Origin: Nocardia pseudobrasiliensis NBRC 108224
GTDB taxonomy: Bacteria; Actinomycetota; Actinomycetes; Mycobacteriales; Mycobacteriaceae
DNA: 64,000 bases
NCBI RefSeq assembly: GCF_001613105.1
Contig: NZ_BDBS01000010.1
Coordinates: forward strand, 1-64,000
Direction of reading: 5' to 3'
Made by a program: the position numbers and the translations under genes. Below, in pieces: positions 1-7,731 of this stretch. The notes beneath the pieces were generated by a model. The model saw only the letters and a list, made by a program, of their open reading frames with translations, did no database searches and had not been told where the DNA came from. The stretch's first letter is position 1, and each line of letters opens with the position of its first letter.

Positions 1-1993
1 TCCCGCGGCCGGTGGCTTCCGGGGTCGTCCCGGTGGCGGCGGCGGTGGTCGTCCCGGTGGTCCGGGTGGTCGCGGCGGCGCCGCGGGTGCCTTCGGTCGT
101 CCCGGTGGCGCGCCCCGCAAGGGCCGTAAGTCGAAGCGGCAGAAGCGGCAAGAGTACGACTCGATGCAGGCCCCGTCGGTCGGCGGCGTGCGGCTGCCCC
201 GCGGCAATGGCGAGATCATTCGCCTGGCCCGTGGCGCCTCGCTGTCGGACTTCGCGGAGAAGATCAACGCCAATCCGGCCTCGCTGGTGCAGGTGCTGTT
301 CAACCTCGGCGAGATGGTCACCGCGACCCAGTCGGTGAACGACGAGATCTTCGAGCTGCTCGGCGGCGAGATGAACTATGTCGTGCACGTGGTCTCCCCC
401 GAGGACGAGGACCGCGAGCTGCTGGAGAGCTTCGACCTCACCTACGGCGAGGACGAGGGCGACGAGTCCGATCTGCAGGTCCGCCCGCCGGTGGTGACCG
501 TCATGGGTCACGTCGACCACGGTAAGACCCGACTGCTGGACACCATCCGCAAGGCCAACGTCCGCGAGGGCGAGGCCGGCGGTATCACCCAGCACATCGG
601 CGCCTACCAGGTCATGACGACCGTCGGCGCCGACGAGCGCCTGATCACCTTCATCGACACCCCGGGTCACGAGGCGTTCACCGCCATGCGTGCCCGTGGC
701 GCGAAGGCCACCGATATCGCGATCCTGGTGGTCGCCGCCGACGACGGCGTCATGCCGCAGACGGTGGAGGCCATCAACCACGCGCAGGCCGCGGATGTGC
801 CGATCGTGGTGGCGGTCAACAAGATCGACAAGGAAGGCGCGAACCCGGAGAAGATCCGGCAGCAGCTGACCGAGTACAACCTGGTGGCCGAGGAGTACGG
901 CGGCGACACGATGTTCGTCGACATCTCCGCCAAGCAGGGCACCAATATCGGTGCGTTGCTCGAGGCCGTGGTGCTGACCGCGGACGCGGCGCTGGACCTG
1001 CGGGCCAACCCGGATATGGACGCCCAGGGTGTCGCCATCGAGGCGCACCTGGACCGCGGCCGTGGTCCGGTGGCGACCGTGCTGGTGCAGCGCGGCACGC
1101 TGCGGGTCGGCGACTCGGTGGTCGCGGGCGATGCCTACGGCCGCGTGCGTCGCATGGTCGACGAGCACGGCGCGGATGTCGAAGAGGCGCTGCCGTCGCG
1201 TCCGGTCCAGGTCATCGGCTTCACGTCGGTGCCAGGCGCCGGTGACAACCTGCTCGTCGTCGAGGAGGACCGCATCGCCCGGCAGATCGCCGACCGGCGC
1301 AACGCGCGCAAGCGCAATGCCCTGGCCGCGCGCAGCCGCAAGCGGATCAGCCTGGAAGATCTGGATGCCGCTCTGAAGGAGACCTCGGAGCTGAACCTGA
1401 TCCTCAAGGGCGACAACTCCGGTACGGTCGAGGCCCTCGAGGAGGCGCTGCTCGGCATCGAGATCAGCGACGAGGTGCGGCTGCGGGTCATCGACCGCGG
1501 TGTCGGTGGCGTCACCGAGACCAACGTCAACCTGGCCTCGGCGTCGAACGCGATCATCATCGGGTTCAACGTCCGGGCCGAGGGTAAGGCGACCGAGCTG
1601 GCCAACCGCGAAGGCGTGGACATCCGGTACTACTCGGTGATCTACCAGGCCATCGACGAGATCGAGAAGGCCCTCAAGGGCATGCTCAAGCCGATCTACG
1701 AAGAGGTCGAGCTGGGTCGCGCCGAGATCCGCGCGGTCTTCCGCTCCTCGAAGTTCGGCAATATCGCGGGCTGCATGATCACCTCCGGGACGGTCAAGCG
1801 CAACGCCAAGGCTCGCCTGCTCCGCGACAGCGTGGTGGTCGCCGATACGACGATCCAGTCGCTGCGCCGCGAGAAGGACGACGCCATGGAGGTCCGCGAG
1901 GGCTTCGAATGTGGTATGACGTTGGGCTACAACGACATCAAGGAAGGCGACGTCATCGAGGCCTACGAGCTTCGTGAGAAGCCGCGGGACTGA
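1..1993 (+). CDS. infB: Translation initiation factor IF-2 (5' end outside window)
   Basis: IF-2 is the GTPase that brings fMet-tRNA to the 30S subunit and promotes subunit joining. The frame is open from base 2, so the gene begins before the window. The first 55 codons are the Gly/Arg-rich linker typical of actinobacterial IF-2, ending in a [23 protein letters not shown] segment. An IF2_N domain ([16 protein letters not shown]) follows, then the G domain: G1 GHVDHGKT at bases 505-528, G3 DTPGHEAF, G4 NKID. Beta-barrel and C-terminal fMet-tRNA-binding domains run to the TGA at 1991-1993. The ATG at 164 is internal. The first gene of a translation block with DUF503 and rbfA. Identification is secure. 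Confidence 0.98.
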   Translation, partial: PAAGGFRGRPGGGGGGRPGGPGGRGGAAGAFGRPGGAPRKGRKSKRQKRQEYDSMQAPSVGGVRLPRGNGEIIRLARGASLSDFAEKINANPASLVQVLFNLGEMVTATQSVNDEIFELLGGEMNYVVHVVSPEDEDRELLESFDLTYGEDEGDESDLQVRPPVVTVMGHVDHGKTRLLDTIRKANVREGEAGGITQHIGAYQVMTTVGADERLITFIDTPGHEAFTAMRARGAKATDIAILVVAADDGVMPQTVEAINHAQAADVPIVVAVNKIDKEGANPEKIRQQLTEYNLVAEEYGGDTMFVDISAKQGTNIGALLEAVVLTADAALDLRANPDMDAQGVAIEAHLDRGRGPVATVLVQRGTLRVGDSVVAGDAYGRVRRMVDEHGADVEEALPSRPVQVIGFTSVPGAGDNLLVVEEDRIARQIADRRNARKRNALAARSRKRISLEDLDAALKETSELNLILKGDNSGTVEALEEALLGIEISDEVRLRVIDRGVGGVTETNVNLASASNAIIIGFNVRAEGKATELANREGVDIRYYSVIYQAIDEIEKALKGMLKPIYEEVELGRAEIRAVFRSSKFGNIAGCMITSGTVKRNAKARLLRDSVVVADTTIQSLRREKDDAMEVREGFECGMTLGYNDIKEGDVIEAYELREKPRD

Positions 1994-2016
1994 TCCCGGC
2001 AAAAAGCATGCCGGGA
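1994..2016 (+). terminator. Short hairpin directly after infB
   Basis: A perfect 7-bp inverted repeat (TCCCGGC at 1994-2000, GCCGGGA at 2010-2016) encloses a 9-nt A-rich loop right after the infB stop codon. It has no T-tract. The right arm is also the start of the 22-bp tandem array. The same hairpin core recurs after truB at 13442-13474. Confidence 0.5.
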
Positions 2017-2118
2017 CAAGGGATCTGAGTCTCCGGGACAAGGGATCTGAGCCCTCGGGACAAGGGATCTGAGTCCTCGGGACAAGGGATGTGAGTCCCC
2101 GGGATCAGGGGTTGTGAG
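2011..2118. repeat. 22-bp minisatellite-like tandem repeat, about 5 units
   Basis: Units begin at 2011, 2033, 2055, 2077 and 2099 with an exact 22-bp period. The consensus starts YCGGGACAAGGGATCTGAG followed by a variable YCY spacer. The last unit (GGGATCAGGGGTTGTGAG) has diverged and forms the left arm and loop of a strong hairpin. A 22-bp period is not a multiple of three and the array lies between genes, so it is not coding. A related core (GCCGGGACAAGG) occurs after truB. Confidence 0.85.
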
Positions 2119-2131
2119 CCCCTGATCCCGG
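2099..2131 (+). terminator. 13-bp perfect stem-loop between infB and the DUF503 gene
   Basis: CCGGGATCAGGGG (2099-2111) pairs perfectly with CCCCTGATCCCGG (2119-2131) around a 7-nt loop. There is no clear T-tract, as is usual for actinobacterial terminators. It would work in either direction and may partly separate infB from the downstream genes. Confidence 0.6.
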
Positions 2132-2174
2132 CTTGCTCGAGATCTCAATGGACGAATCATCAAGAGGTGAGCCG

Positions 2175-2465
2175 TTGTTCGTCGGGGCGCTGGAGTTCGA
2201 CATCCTGCTCGGCGATGTGCATTCGTTGAAGGAGAAGCGCTCTGTGATCCGGCCGGTCCTGGCCGAGCTGCAGCGCTTCGGAGTTTGTGCGGCCGAGGGC
2301 GGGGAACAAGACCGTTATCGCCGCACTCTGTTGGGCGTGGCCATGGTCAGCTCCGCGATGGGACATCTCACAGAGGTGCTGGACAGATGTGAACGCCACG
2401 TCGCCGCGCGTCCGGAGTTACAGTTGCTGGCAGTGCGCCGCCGCGTCTTCGGACCCGAAGACTGA
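2175..2465 (+). CDS. DUF503 (YlxP-like) protein
   Basis: Small protein of the DUF503 family, usually found between infB and rbfA in actinobacteria; its function is not established. The body shows the family pattern: FVGALEFDILLGDVHSLKEK at the N-terminus, then VRPVLAELQRFG, a beta strand GVAMV, and HLTEVLDRCERHVAARPELQLL at the C-terminus. I chose the TTG at 2175 because AGAGGTGA (2163-2170) lies just upstream and the protein then begins at the conserved FVGALEFD. The in-frame ATG at 2148 adds nine non-conserved residues and lacks a ribosome site. It ends 27 bp before rbfA, so cotranslation with rbfA is likely. Confidence 0.85.
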   Translation: MFVGALEFDILLGDVHSLKEKRSVIRPVLAELQRFGVCAAEGGEQDRYRRTLLGVAMVSSAMGHLTEVLDRCERHVAARPELQLLAVRRRVFGPED

Positions 2466-2492
2466 ATCGAAGATAGTGAGGAGGGGTCGGCC

Positions 2493-2936
2493 ATGGTGGA
2501 CCAGGCCAGAGCACGCCGACTCGCGAAGCGGATCGTTTCCATCGTGGGCAACGCGATCGAATACGAGATCAAGGATCCGCGGCTGCGTTTCGTAACCATC
2601 ACCGATGCCAAGGTGACCGGCGACCTGCGGGAAGCCACCGTGTACTACACGGTGATGGGCGAGTCGCTCGCCGTCGAACCCGATTTCGAGGGCGCCGCGG
2701 CCGGACTGGAGAAGGCCAAGGGCGTGCTGCGCACCAAGGTGGGCACCGCGACCGGCATCAAGTTCACCCCCACGCTCGCGTTCATCCTGGACACCGTCCC
2801 GGACGCGGCGCGGCAGATGGAGGAACTGCTGGCCAAGGCCCGCGAGGTCGACGAGCGGGTCGCGCAGGTCGCGGCCAATGCGACGCACGCCGGGGACGCC
2901 GATCCCTACAAGTCCGACCGCGACGAGGAAGACTGA
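2493..2936 (+). CDS. rbfA: 30S ribosome-binding factor A
   Basis: RbfA binds the pre-30S particle and helps mature the 16S rRNA 5' end. The 147-residue protein has the KH-type fold pattern of the family: [23 protein letters not shown], then [21 protein letters not shown], and a helix ending in [20 protein letters not shown]. The C-terminal 20 residues are polar ([16 protein letters not shown]), as in mycobacterial RbfA. The ATG at 2493 has GAGGAGGGG 8 bases upstream. Its place between infB/DUF503 and the DHH phosphoesterase matches mycobacteria. Confidence 0.96.
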   Translation: MVDQARARRLAKRIVSIVGNAIEYEIKDPRLRFVTITDAKVTGDLREATVYYTVMGESLAVEPDFEGAAAGLEKAKGVLRTKVGTATGIKFTPTLAFILDTVPDAARQMEELLAKAREVDERVAQVAANATHAGDADPYKSDRDEED

Positions 2937-2964
2937 CCGCCCCGGCGGTTGCGATGGGCCCGCG

Positions 2965-3969
2965 ATGACTGCAGTAACGCCGGCGGCGGAGCTCGCCGCG
3001 GCTGTCGATGTACTGGCCGCCGCGCGATCGGTGACCGTGTTGTGCCATGTCCAGCCCGATGCCGACACCATCGGCAGCGGGCTGGCGTTGGCTCAGGTCC
3101 TGTCCCGGCACGGCGTGCCGGTGCGGGTCTCCTTCGCCGAACCGGCGGAGCTGCCCGCATCGATGCGGTCGCTACCCGGCATCGAATACCTCGTACCTCC
3201 CGCGCAGGTGCCGCGGGAGGTCGATGTGCTCATCGCGGTGGACTGCGGCAGCGCGGGACGCCTGGGCGCGCTGGCCGACCGCCTCGACGGCGCGGCCACC
3301 ACGCTGGTCCTCGACCATCACCGGTCCAATACCCGGTTCGGCAAAATCAATCTGATCGATGACACCGCCGAATCCACGACCAGCCTGCTGGCCCGCGTCT
3401 TCGACGCCTGGGGTGAACCGATCGACCGTTCGGTGGCGCACTGCCTGTTCGCGGGTCTGGTCACCGATACCGGCTGTTTCCGCTGGGCGGGCCCCGGCAC
3501 GCATCGGCTGGCCGAACGTTTGCTGGCCACCGGTATCGACGGTGCGGGAATCACCCGAACCCTGATGGACTCCCATCCGTTCGGCTGGCTGCCCATGCTC
3601 TCGCGGGTCCTCGGCACCGCTCGCCTCGAGCCCGCGGCCGCGGGCGGCGCGGGGCTGGTCTACGCCTTCGTCCGGCGCGCCGATATCGACGGCCTGCGCT
3701 CGGAGGAGGTCGAGAGCGTCATCGACGTCATCCGCACCACCGCCGAGGCCGGAATCGCCGCTGTCTTCAAGGAATCTCGCACCACACCGCACCTGTGGAC
3801 GGTCTCGCTGCGTTCGCGCGACAGCGGGGTCGGCACCGATGACGGGGTGGATGTCGCGCAGGTGGCGACGCGGCTGGGCGGTGGCGGGCACCGGTACGCG
3901 GCGGGGTATACGACCACCGGCGCACCGGAAGACCTGGTGGCCGCGCTGGTTGCGGAACTGGGCGGCTGA
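2965..3969 (+). CDS. nrnA: DHH-family oligoribonuclease / pAp or cyclic-dinucleotide phosphodiesterase
   Basis: A 334-residue DHH/DHHA1 protein like NrnA and M. tuberculosis Rv2837c (CnpB), which hydrolyse nanoRNAs, pAp and cyclic-di-AMP products. Visible metal motifs are HVQPDADTIGS (residues about 28-38), AVDCGS (about 92-97), DHHRSN (about 117-122) and the LVTDTG segment. The DHHA1 substrate motif GGGGHRYAAG sits near residue 305. The ATG at 2965 starts 28 bp after rbfA; an upstream in-frame extension would overlap rbfA and has no homology. The gene order rbfA-nrnA-MATE is the mycobacterial one. A role in RNA turnover or c-di-AMP signalling follows from the family, not from this sequence. 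Confidence 0.93.
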   Translation: MTAVTPAAELAAAVDVLAAARSVTVLCHVQPDADTIGSGLALAQVLSRHGVPVRVSFAEPAELPASMRSLPGIEYLVPPAQVPREVDVLIAVDCGSAGRLGALADRLDGAATTLVLDHHRSNTRFGKINLIDDTAESTTSLLARVFDAWGEPIDRSVAHCLFAGLVTDTGCFRWAGPGTHRLAERLLATGIDGAGITRTLMDSHPFGWLPMLSRVLGTARLEPAAAGGAGLVYAFVRRADIDGLRSEEVESVIDVIRTTAEAGIAAVFKESRTTPHLWTVSLRSRDSGVGTDDGVDVAQVATRLGGGGHRYAAGYTTTGAPEDLVAALVAELGG

Positions 3970-4182
3970 GGGGCGGATTCGACACGGCCGCCTCACGTTC
4001 GACGTACGGCCCGACGTGATCCGCGAGGACCCGGCCTGCCGAGCGTGCCACTGAGGTTGCGTGGGCGGCTGCTATCCGACGTCGAGCGGTTGCCAGCGGA
4101 GTGCTCGGCCGCATTCGTCCCATGTCTGTCGGTGCCCTGTGCGAAGGTGGGGGCAACATTGTGACGAGGGACGGGAGGGATC

Positions 4183-5535
4183 GTGAGCGGGGTGGTGGAG
4201 GTTGTCCCGCCGGGCCGGGTGGGGCCGCGGCGGATTCTGGGGATCGCGGTGCCGACGCTGGGAGTGCTTGTCGCGGAACCGATTTACCTGCTGTTCGATA
4301 TGGCCGTGGTGGGGCGGTTGGGGGCGCTGGCGCTGGCGGGGCTGGCCGTCGGTGGGCTGATTCTGACTCAGGTCAGTTCGCAGTTGACCTTTCTGAGTTA
4401 CGGCACCACCGCGCGGTCCTCGCGGCGGCACGGCGCGGGGGACGAGCGCGGTGCGGTGGCCGAGGGGGTGCAGGCGAGTTGGGTCGCCGTCGGGGTCGGA
4501 TTGTCGATCGTCGTTGTGCTGCAGGTGTTCGCGGGCCCGATCGCCCGTGCGCTGGCCGGTGGGGCCGATATCGCGGACGAGGCGCTGCTGTGGATCCGGA
4601 TCGCGTCGTTCGGGGTGCCGCTGATCCTGCTCACAATGGCCGGAAACGGGTGGCTGCGCGGGGTGCAGAAGACGCGCCAGCCGCTGGTGTACGTCGTTGT
4701 GGGGCTGGTGATTTCGGGGATTCTGTGTCCGACTCTGGTACACGGTCTGCTGGGCGCTCCGCGGATGGAGCTGGCGGGGTCGGCGGTGGCCAATCTGGTC
4801 GGGCAGGTGGTTTCGGCCGGGCTGTTCGTGAATGCCCTGGTGCGGCAGCGGGTTTCGCTGGCGCCGCGCTGGCCGGTGATTCGTGCGCAGTTGGTGCTGA
4901 GCCGGGATCTGATCGTTCGGACGCTGTCGTTCCAGCTGTGTTCGGTGTCGGCGGTCGCGGTGGCCGCGCGATTCGGTGCGGCCTCGGTGGCGGCGAATCA
5001 ATTGGTCATGCAGCTGTGGTACTTCCTCGCGCTGGCACTGGACGCCCTGGCCATCGCCGCGCAGACGCTGACCGGGGCCGCGCTGGGCGCGGGCGACGCG
5101 CCGGGAGCGCAGCAGTTGGCGCGCCGGGTGACGCTGTGGTCGCTGGTGTTCTCGGTTGTACTGGCCGTCGTGCTCGCGGCGGGCTCCGGGGTGATTCCGC
5201 AGTTGTTCACCGATGATGCCGGTGTGCTCGATCGCATGCACGTGGTCTGGTGGATCTTCATCGCGTTGCTGCCCGTCGGGGGTGTGGTGTTCGCGCTGGA
5301 CGGGGTGCTGCTCGGTGCGGGCGACGCCGCGTATCTGCGGACCACCACAATGGGGTCGGCGCTGCTCGGATTTCTCCCGCTGATCTGGCTGTCGCTGGTC
5401 CTGGACTGGGGTATCGCCGGAATCTGGTGCGGGCTGGTCGCCTTCATGGTGTTGCGATTGGTCGCGGTGAGCGCGCGGGCGCTGTCGGGCCGGTGGGCGC
5501 GGATCGGGGCGGAGGTGCCTCGGTTGGCCGCATGA
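4183..5535 (+). CDS. MATE family efflux transporter (DinF-like)
   Basis: A 450-residue integral membrane protein of the multidrug and toxin extrusion family, cation-coupled exporters with 12 membrane helices. The N-terminus is cytoplasmic (PPGRVGPRRILGIAVPTLG). Hydrophobic segments then alternate with short loops such as QTLTGAALGAGDAPGAQQLA, a typical MATE mid-protein motif. The GTG at 4183 has GGGAGGGA 4-11 bases upstream. The stop overlaps the next start (ATGA at 5532-5535), so it is translationally coupled to pptH. Position after nrnA matches M. tuberculosis dinF (Rv2836c). Substrate unknown. The 210-bp gap before it holds no convincing gene. Confidence 0.92.
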   Translation: MSGVVEVVPPGRVGPRRILGIAVPTLGVLVAEPIYLLFDMAVVGRLGALALAGLAVGGLILTQVSSQLTFLSYGTTARSSRRHGAGDERGAVAEGVQASWVAVGVGLSIVVVLQVFAGPIARALAGGADIADEALLWIRIASFGVPLILLTMAGNGWLRGVQKTRQPLVYVVVGLVISGILCPTLVHGLLGAPRMELAGSAVANLVGQVVSAGLFVNALVRQRVSLAPRWPVIRAQLVLSRDLIVRTLSFQLCSVSAVAVAARFGAASVAANQLVMQLWYFLALALDALAIAAQTLTGAALGAGDAPGAQQLARRVTLWSLVFSVVLAVVLAAGSGVIPQLFTDDAGVLDRMHVVWWIFIALLPVGGVVFALDGVLLGAGDAAYLRTTTMGSALLGFLPLIWLSLVLDWGIAGIWCGLVAFMVLRLVAVSARALSGRWARIGAEVPRLAA

Positions 5536-6572
5536 TCGTCGAGCGTGGGAATCTGGAACGTGGCGCCGCGGTTGCCGCAAGGGACGTGGCCGATGCAGAG
5601 AGGTTGGGCCGGGTGGTTCCGAAGCTGATGGCGGTGAGCGATATTCACGTCGGTCACCAGGGCAACAAGCCGGTGGTCGAGGGTATTCGGCCCGATTCGC
5701 CCGAGGACTGGCTGATCCTCGCGGGCGATGTGGGCGAGCGCACCGACGACATCCGCTGGGCGCTGAAGACGCTGCGGGAGCGGTTCGCCAAGATCATCTG
5801 GGTGCCCGGCAATCATGAGCTGTGGACCACCGCCAAGGATCCGGTCCAGATGCACGGCGCGGCGCGCTACGACTACCTGGTGTCGATGTGCCGGGATCTG
5901 GATGTGCTCACGCCCGAGGATCCGTTCCCGGTGTGGCAGGGCGCGGGCGCGGAGCAGTTCGGCGGCGCGGTGACGCTGGCCCCGATGTTCGTGCTCTACG
6001 ACTACTCCTGGCGACCCGAGGGCACCACGACCAAGGCCGAGGCGCTGGCGCTGGCGCGCGACCGCAATGTGGTCGCCACCGACGAATTCCTGATGACCCC
6101 GGATCCGTACGTCACCCGCGACGCCTGGTGTCACGCGCGGGTGCAGTACACCCAGCGCCGCCTCGACGCGCTCGAGCCCGAGACGCCGCTGGTGCTGATC
6201 AATCATTTCCCGCTGGTGCGCGAGGCCACCAGGATGCTGTTCTATCCGGAGTTCGCGCTGTGGTGCGGCACTGATCTGACGGCCGACTGGCATACCAGCT
6301 ACAACGTGGTCTGCGCGGTATACGGGCATCTGCATATTCCGCGTACCACGTTCTACGACGGGGTGCGGTTCGAGGAGGTCTCGCTCGGCTATCCCCGCGA
6401 ATGGTCGCGCCGTGGCCTGCCGGAGAAGTTGCTGCGTCAGATTCTGCCGGTGCCCGAGTACGCGCCCGGCGAGCTCAATGAATGGGGTGGCCATTTCAAG
6501 ATCACGCCTGAAATGCGTTCGGCCGCGGAGGAGATGCGTCGGCTGGCCGACAAGCGACGCGGGTTGGCCTGA
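5532..6572 (+). CDS. pptH: Metallophosphoesterase, phosphopantetheine hydrolase PptH-like
   Basis: Calcineurin-like phosphoesterase of 346 residues with all dinuclear-metal motifs: DIHVG (about 38-42), GDVGE, GNHE, NHFP and GHLH. M. tuberculosis Rv2795c, PptH, has this size and lies beside pptT. It removes phosphopantetheine from carrier proteins, opposing PptT. I infer the same role from motif pattern and synteny. ATG at 5532 overlaps the MATE stop. Unusually, pptT is not the next gene here but about 5.2 kb away, beyond a molybdenum hydroxylase cluster. Without pptT conservation the family alone would only say metallophosphoesterase. Confidence 0.85.
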   Translation: MIVERGNLERGAAVAARDVADAERLGRVVPKLMAVSDIHVGHQGNKPVVEGIRPDSPEDWLILAGDVGERTDDIRWALKTLRERFAKIIWVPGNHELWTTAKDPVQMHGAARYDYLVSMCRDLDVLTPEDPFPVWQGAGAEQFGGAVTLAPMFVLYDYSWRPEGTTTKAEALALARDRNVVATDEFLMTPDPYVTRDAWCHARVQYTQRRLDALEPETPLVLINHFPLVREATRMLFYPEFALWCGTDLTADWHTSYNVVCAVYGHLHIPRTTFYDGVRFEEVSLGYPREWSRRGLPEKLLRQILPVPEYAPGELNEWGGHFKITPEMRSAAEEMRRLADKRRGLA

Positions 6573-6651
6573 TCGGCAGTACGGCAGGGTTGATAACCGC
6601 CAGCTTGCTGTGATGCGTCGAATTGTGCGCTGATCATCTCGAACTGGAATG

Positions 6652-7728
6652 ATGGCAACTGTGCGAGAGTTGCTGGATGTCCTCATTCGGGTCGTGTCGG
6701 GCGGCCCGGTGGCGCTGGCCCGGGTGATCGACGTGACCGGGTCCGGTCCGCGCTCGATCGGGACGGCCATGCTGGTGAGCTCGTCGGGTGAGGTGATCGG
6801 CTCGATCTCGGCGGGTTGTGTGGAGTCGGCGATCGTGGAGTCGGCCCGCGGTGTGCTGGTGGACGGGCAGGCGGTGGTGGAGCGGTTCGGCGTGGCCGAT
6901 CCCGAGGGTCTGGCCGTCGGGCTCACCTGCGGTGGTGAGATCGAGGTATTCGTCGAGCGCGTGACCGCGCGGCGCTTGCCGGATCTGCTTGCGCTGCAAC
7001 GCGATATCGCGGCGGGTCGATCCGTCGCCCTCGTGACCGGTCTCGATGCCGCGCCGCGCTGGCAGTTGGTGTATCCGGCCGGGGATCCGCCGGATGGAAT
7101 CCCAGGCGACACCTGGAATTCGGTACGGTGCGGCCGAAGCGGCACGGTGGGTGCGGACGAGGACCAGGCGGCCTTTCCGCCGCGGGCGTTCGTGCACAGT
7201 TTCGGCCCGCCCGCCCGCATGATCCTGGCCGGAGCCAATGACTTCGTTCGCGCGCTGAGCCGCCTCGGCGGCCAACTCGGTTACCGCGTCACCGTCGTCG
7301 ACGCGCGCGAAACCTTCACCACCCCAGCGCGTTTCCCCGCCGCGCAGGAGGTGATCGTGGACTGGCCGCACCGATACCTGCGCGCCGAGCGCGCCGCCGG
7401 ACGCCTCGACGCCCGCACCGTCGTCGTGATCCTGACCCACGACGCCAAATTCGACGTCCCCGCCCTCGCCGAGGCGCTCGACATCGAATACTTGGCCTTC
7501 GTCGGCGCACTGGGTTCCCGCCGCACTCACGACGACCGCCTGACCCGCCTGCTCGAAATGGGCGTCGCCCCAGACCGATTGCGCCGCCTGCGCAGCCCGG
7601 TCGGCCTGGACCTCAACGCCCGCACACCCGACGAAACCGCGGTCTCGATCGCCGCCCAGATCATCGCCGACACCGCTGGTGGGTCGGCCCGCCCACTCGC
7701 CGAGGGCAGCGGACCGATCCATCGGTAG
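6652..7728 (+). CDS. XdhC/CoxI family molybdenum cofactor chaperone
   Basis: XdhC proteins bind the molybdenum cofactor, help sulfurate it and insert it into hydroxylases of the xanthine dehydrogenase family. The N-terminal XdhC_CoxI domain (RVIDVTGSGPRSIGTAMLV, then SAGCVESAI and the conserved CGGEIEVFVE) is followed by a Rossmann-type domain (ILAGANDFVRALSRLGGQLG, VTVVDARE, VVVILTHDAKFD, VGALGSRRTHDDR). This is the PaoD/XdhC layout. ATG at 6649 and 6652 are both possible; I took the second. It runs convergently into the Mo subunit gene with a 3-bp gap, so it is not in the same transcript as the enzyme it should serve. Confidence 0.9.
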   Translation: MATVRELLDVLIRVVSGGPVALARVIDVTGSGPRSIGTAMLVSSSGEVIGSISAGCVESAIVESARGVLVDGQAVVERFGVADPEGLAVGLTCGGEIEVFVERVTARRLPDLLALQRDIAAGRSVALVTGLDAAPRWQLVYPAGDPPDGIPGDTWNSVRCGRSGTVGADEDQAAFPPRAFVHSFGPPARMILAGANDFVRALSRLGGQLGYRVTVVDARETFTTPARFPAAQEVIVDWPHRYLRAERAAGRLDARTVVVILTHDAKFDVPALAEALDIEYLAFVGALGSRRTHDDRLTRLLEMGVAPDRLRRLRSPVGLDLNARTPDETAVSIAAQIIADTAGGSARPLAEGSGPIHR

Positions 7729-7731
7729 CGA

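Noticed and set aside
3970..4182. Small gene between nrnA and the MATE gene
   Set aside because: Only a continuation frame of about 30 codons without start site or homology.
4072..5580. About 500-codon minus-strand frame opposite the MATE gene
   Set aside because: Low-complexity Gln/His/Arg/Pro-rich; the plus strand encodes a recognisable membrane protein.
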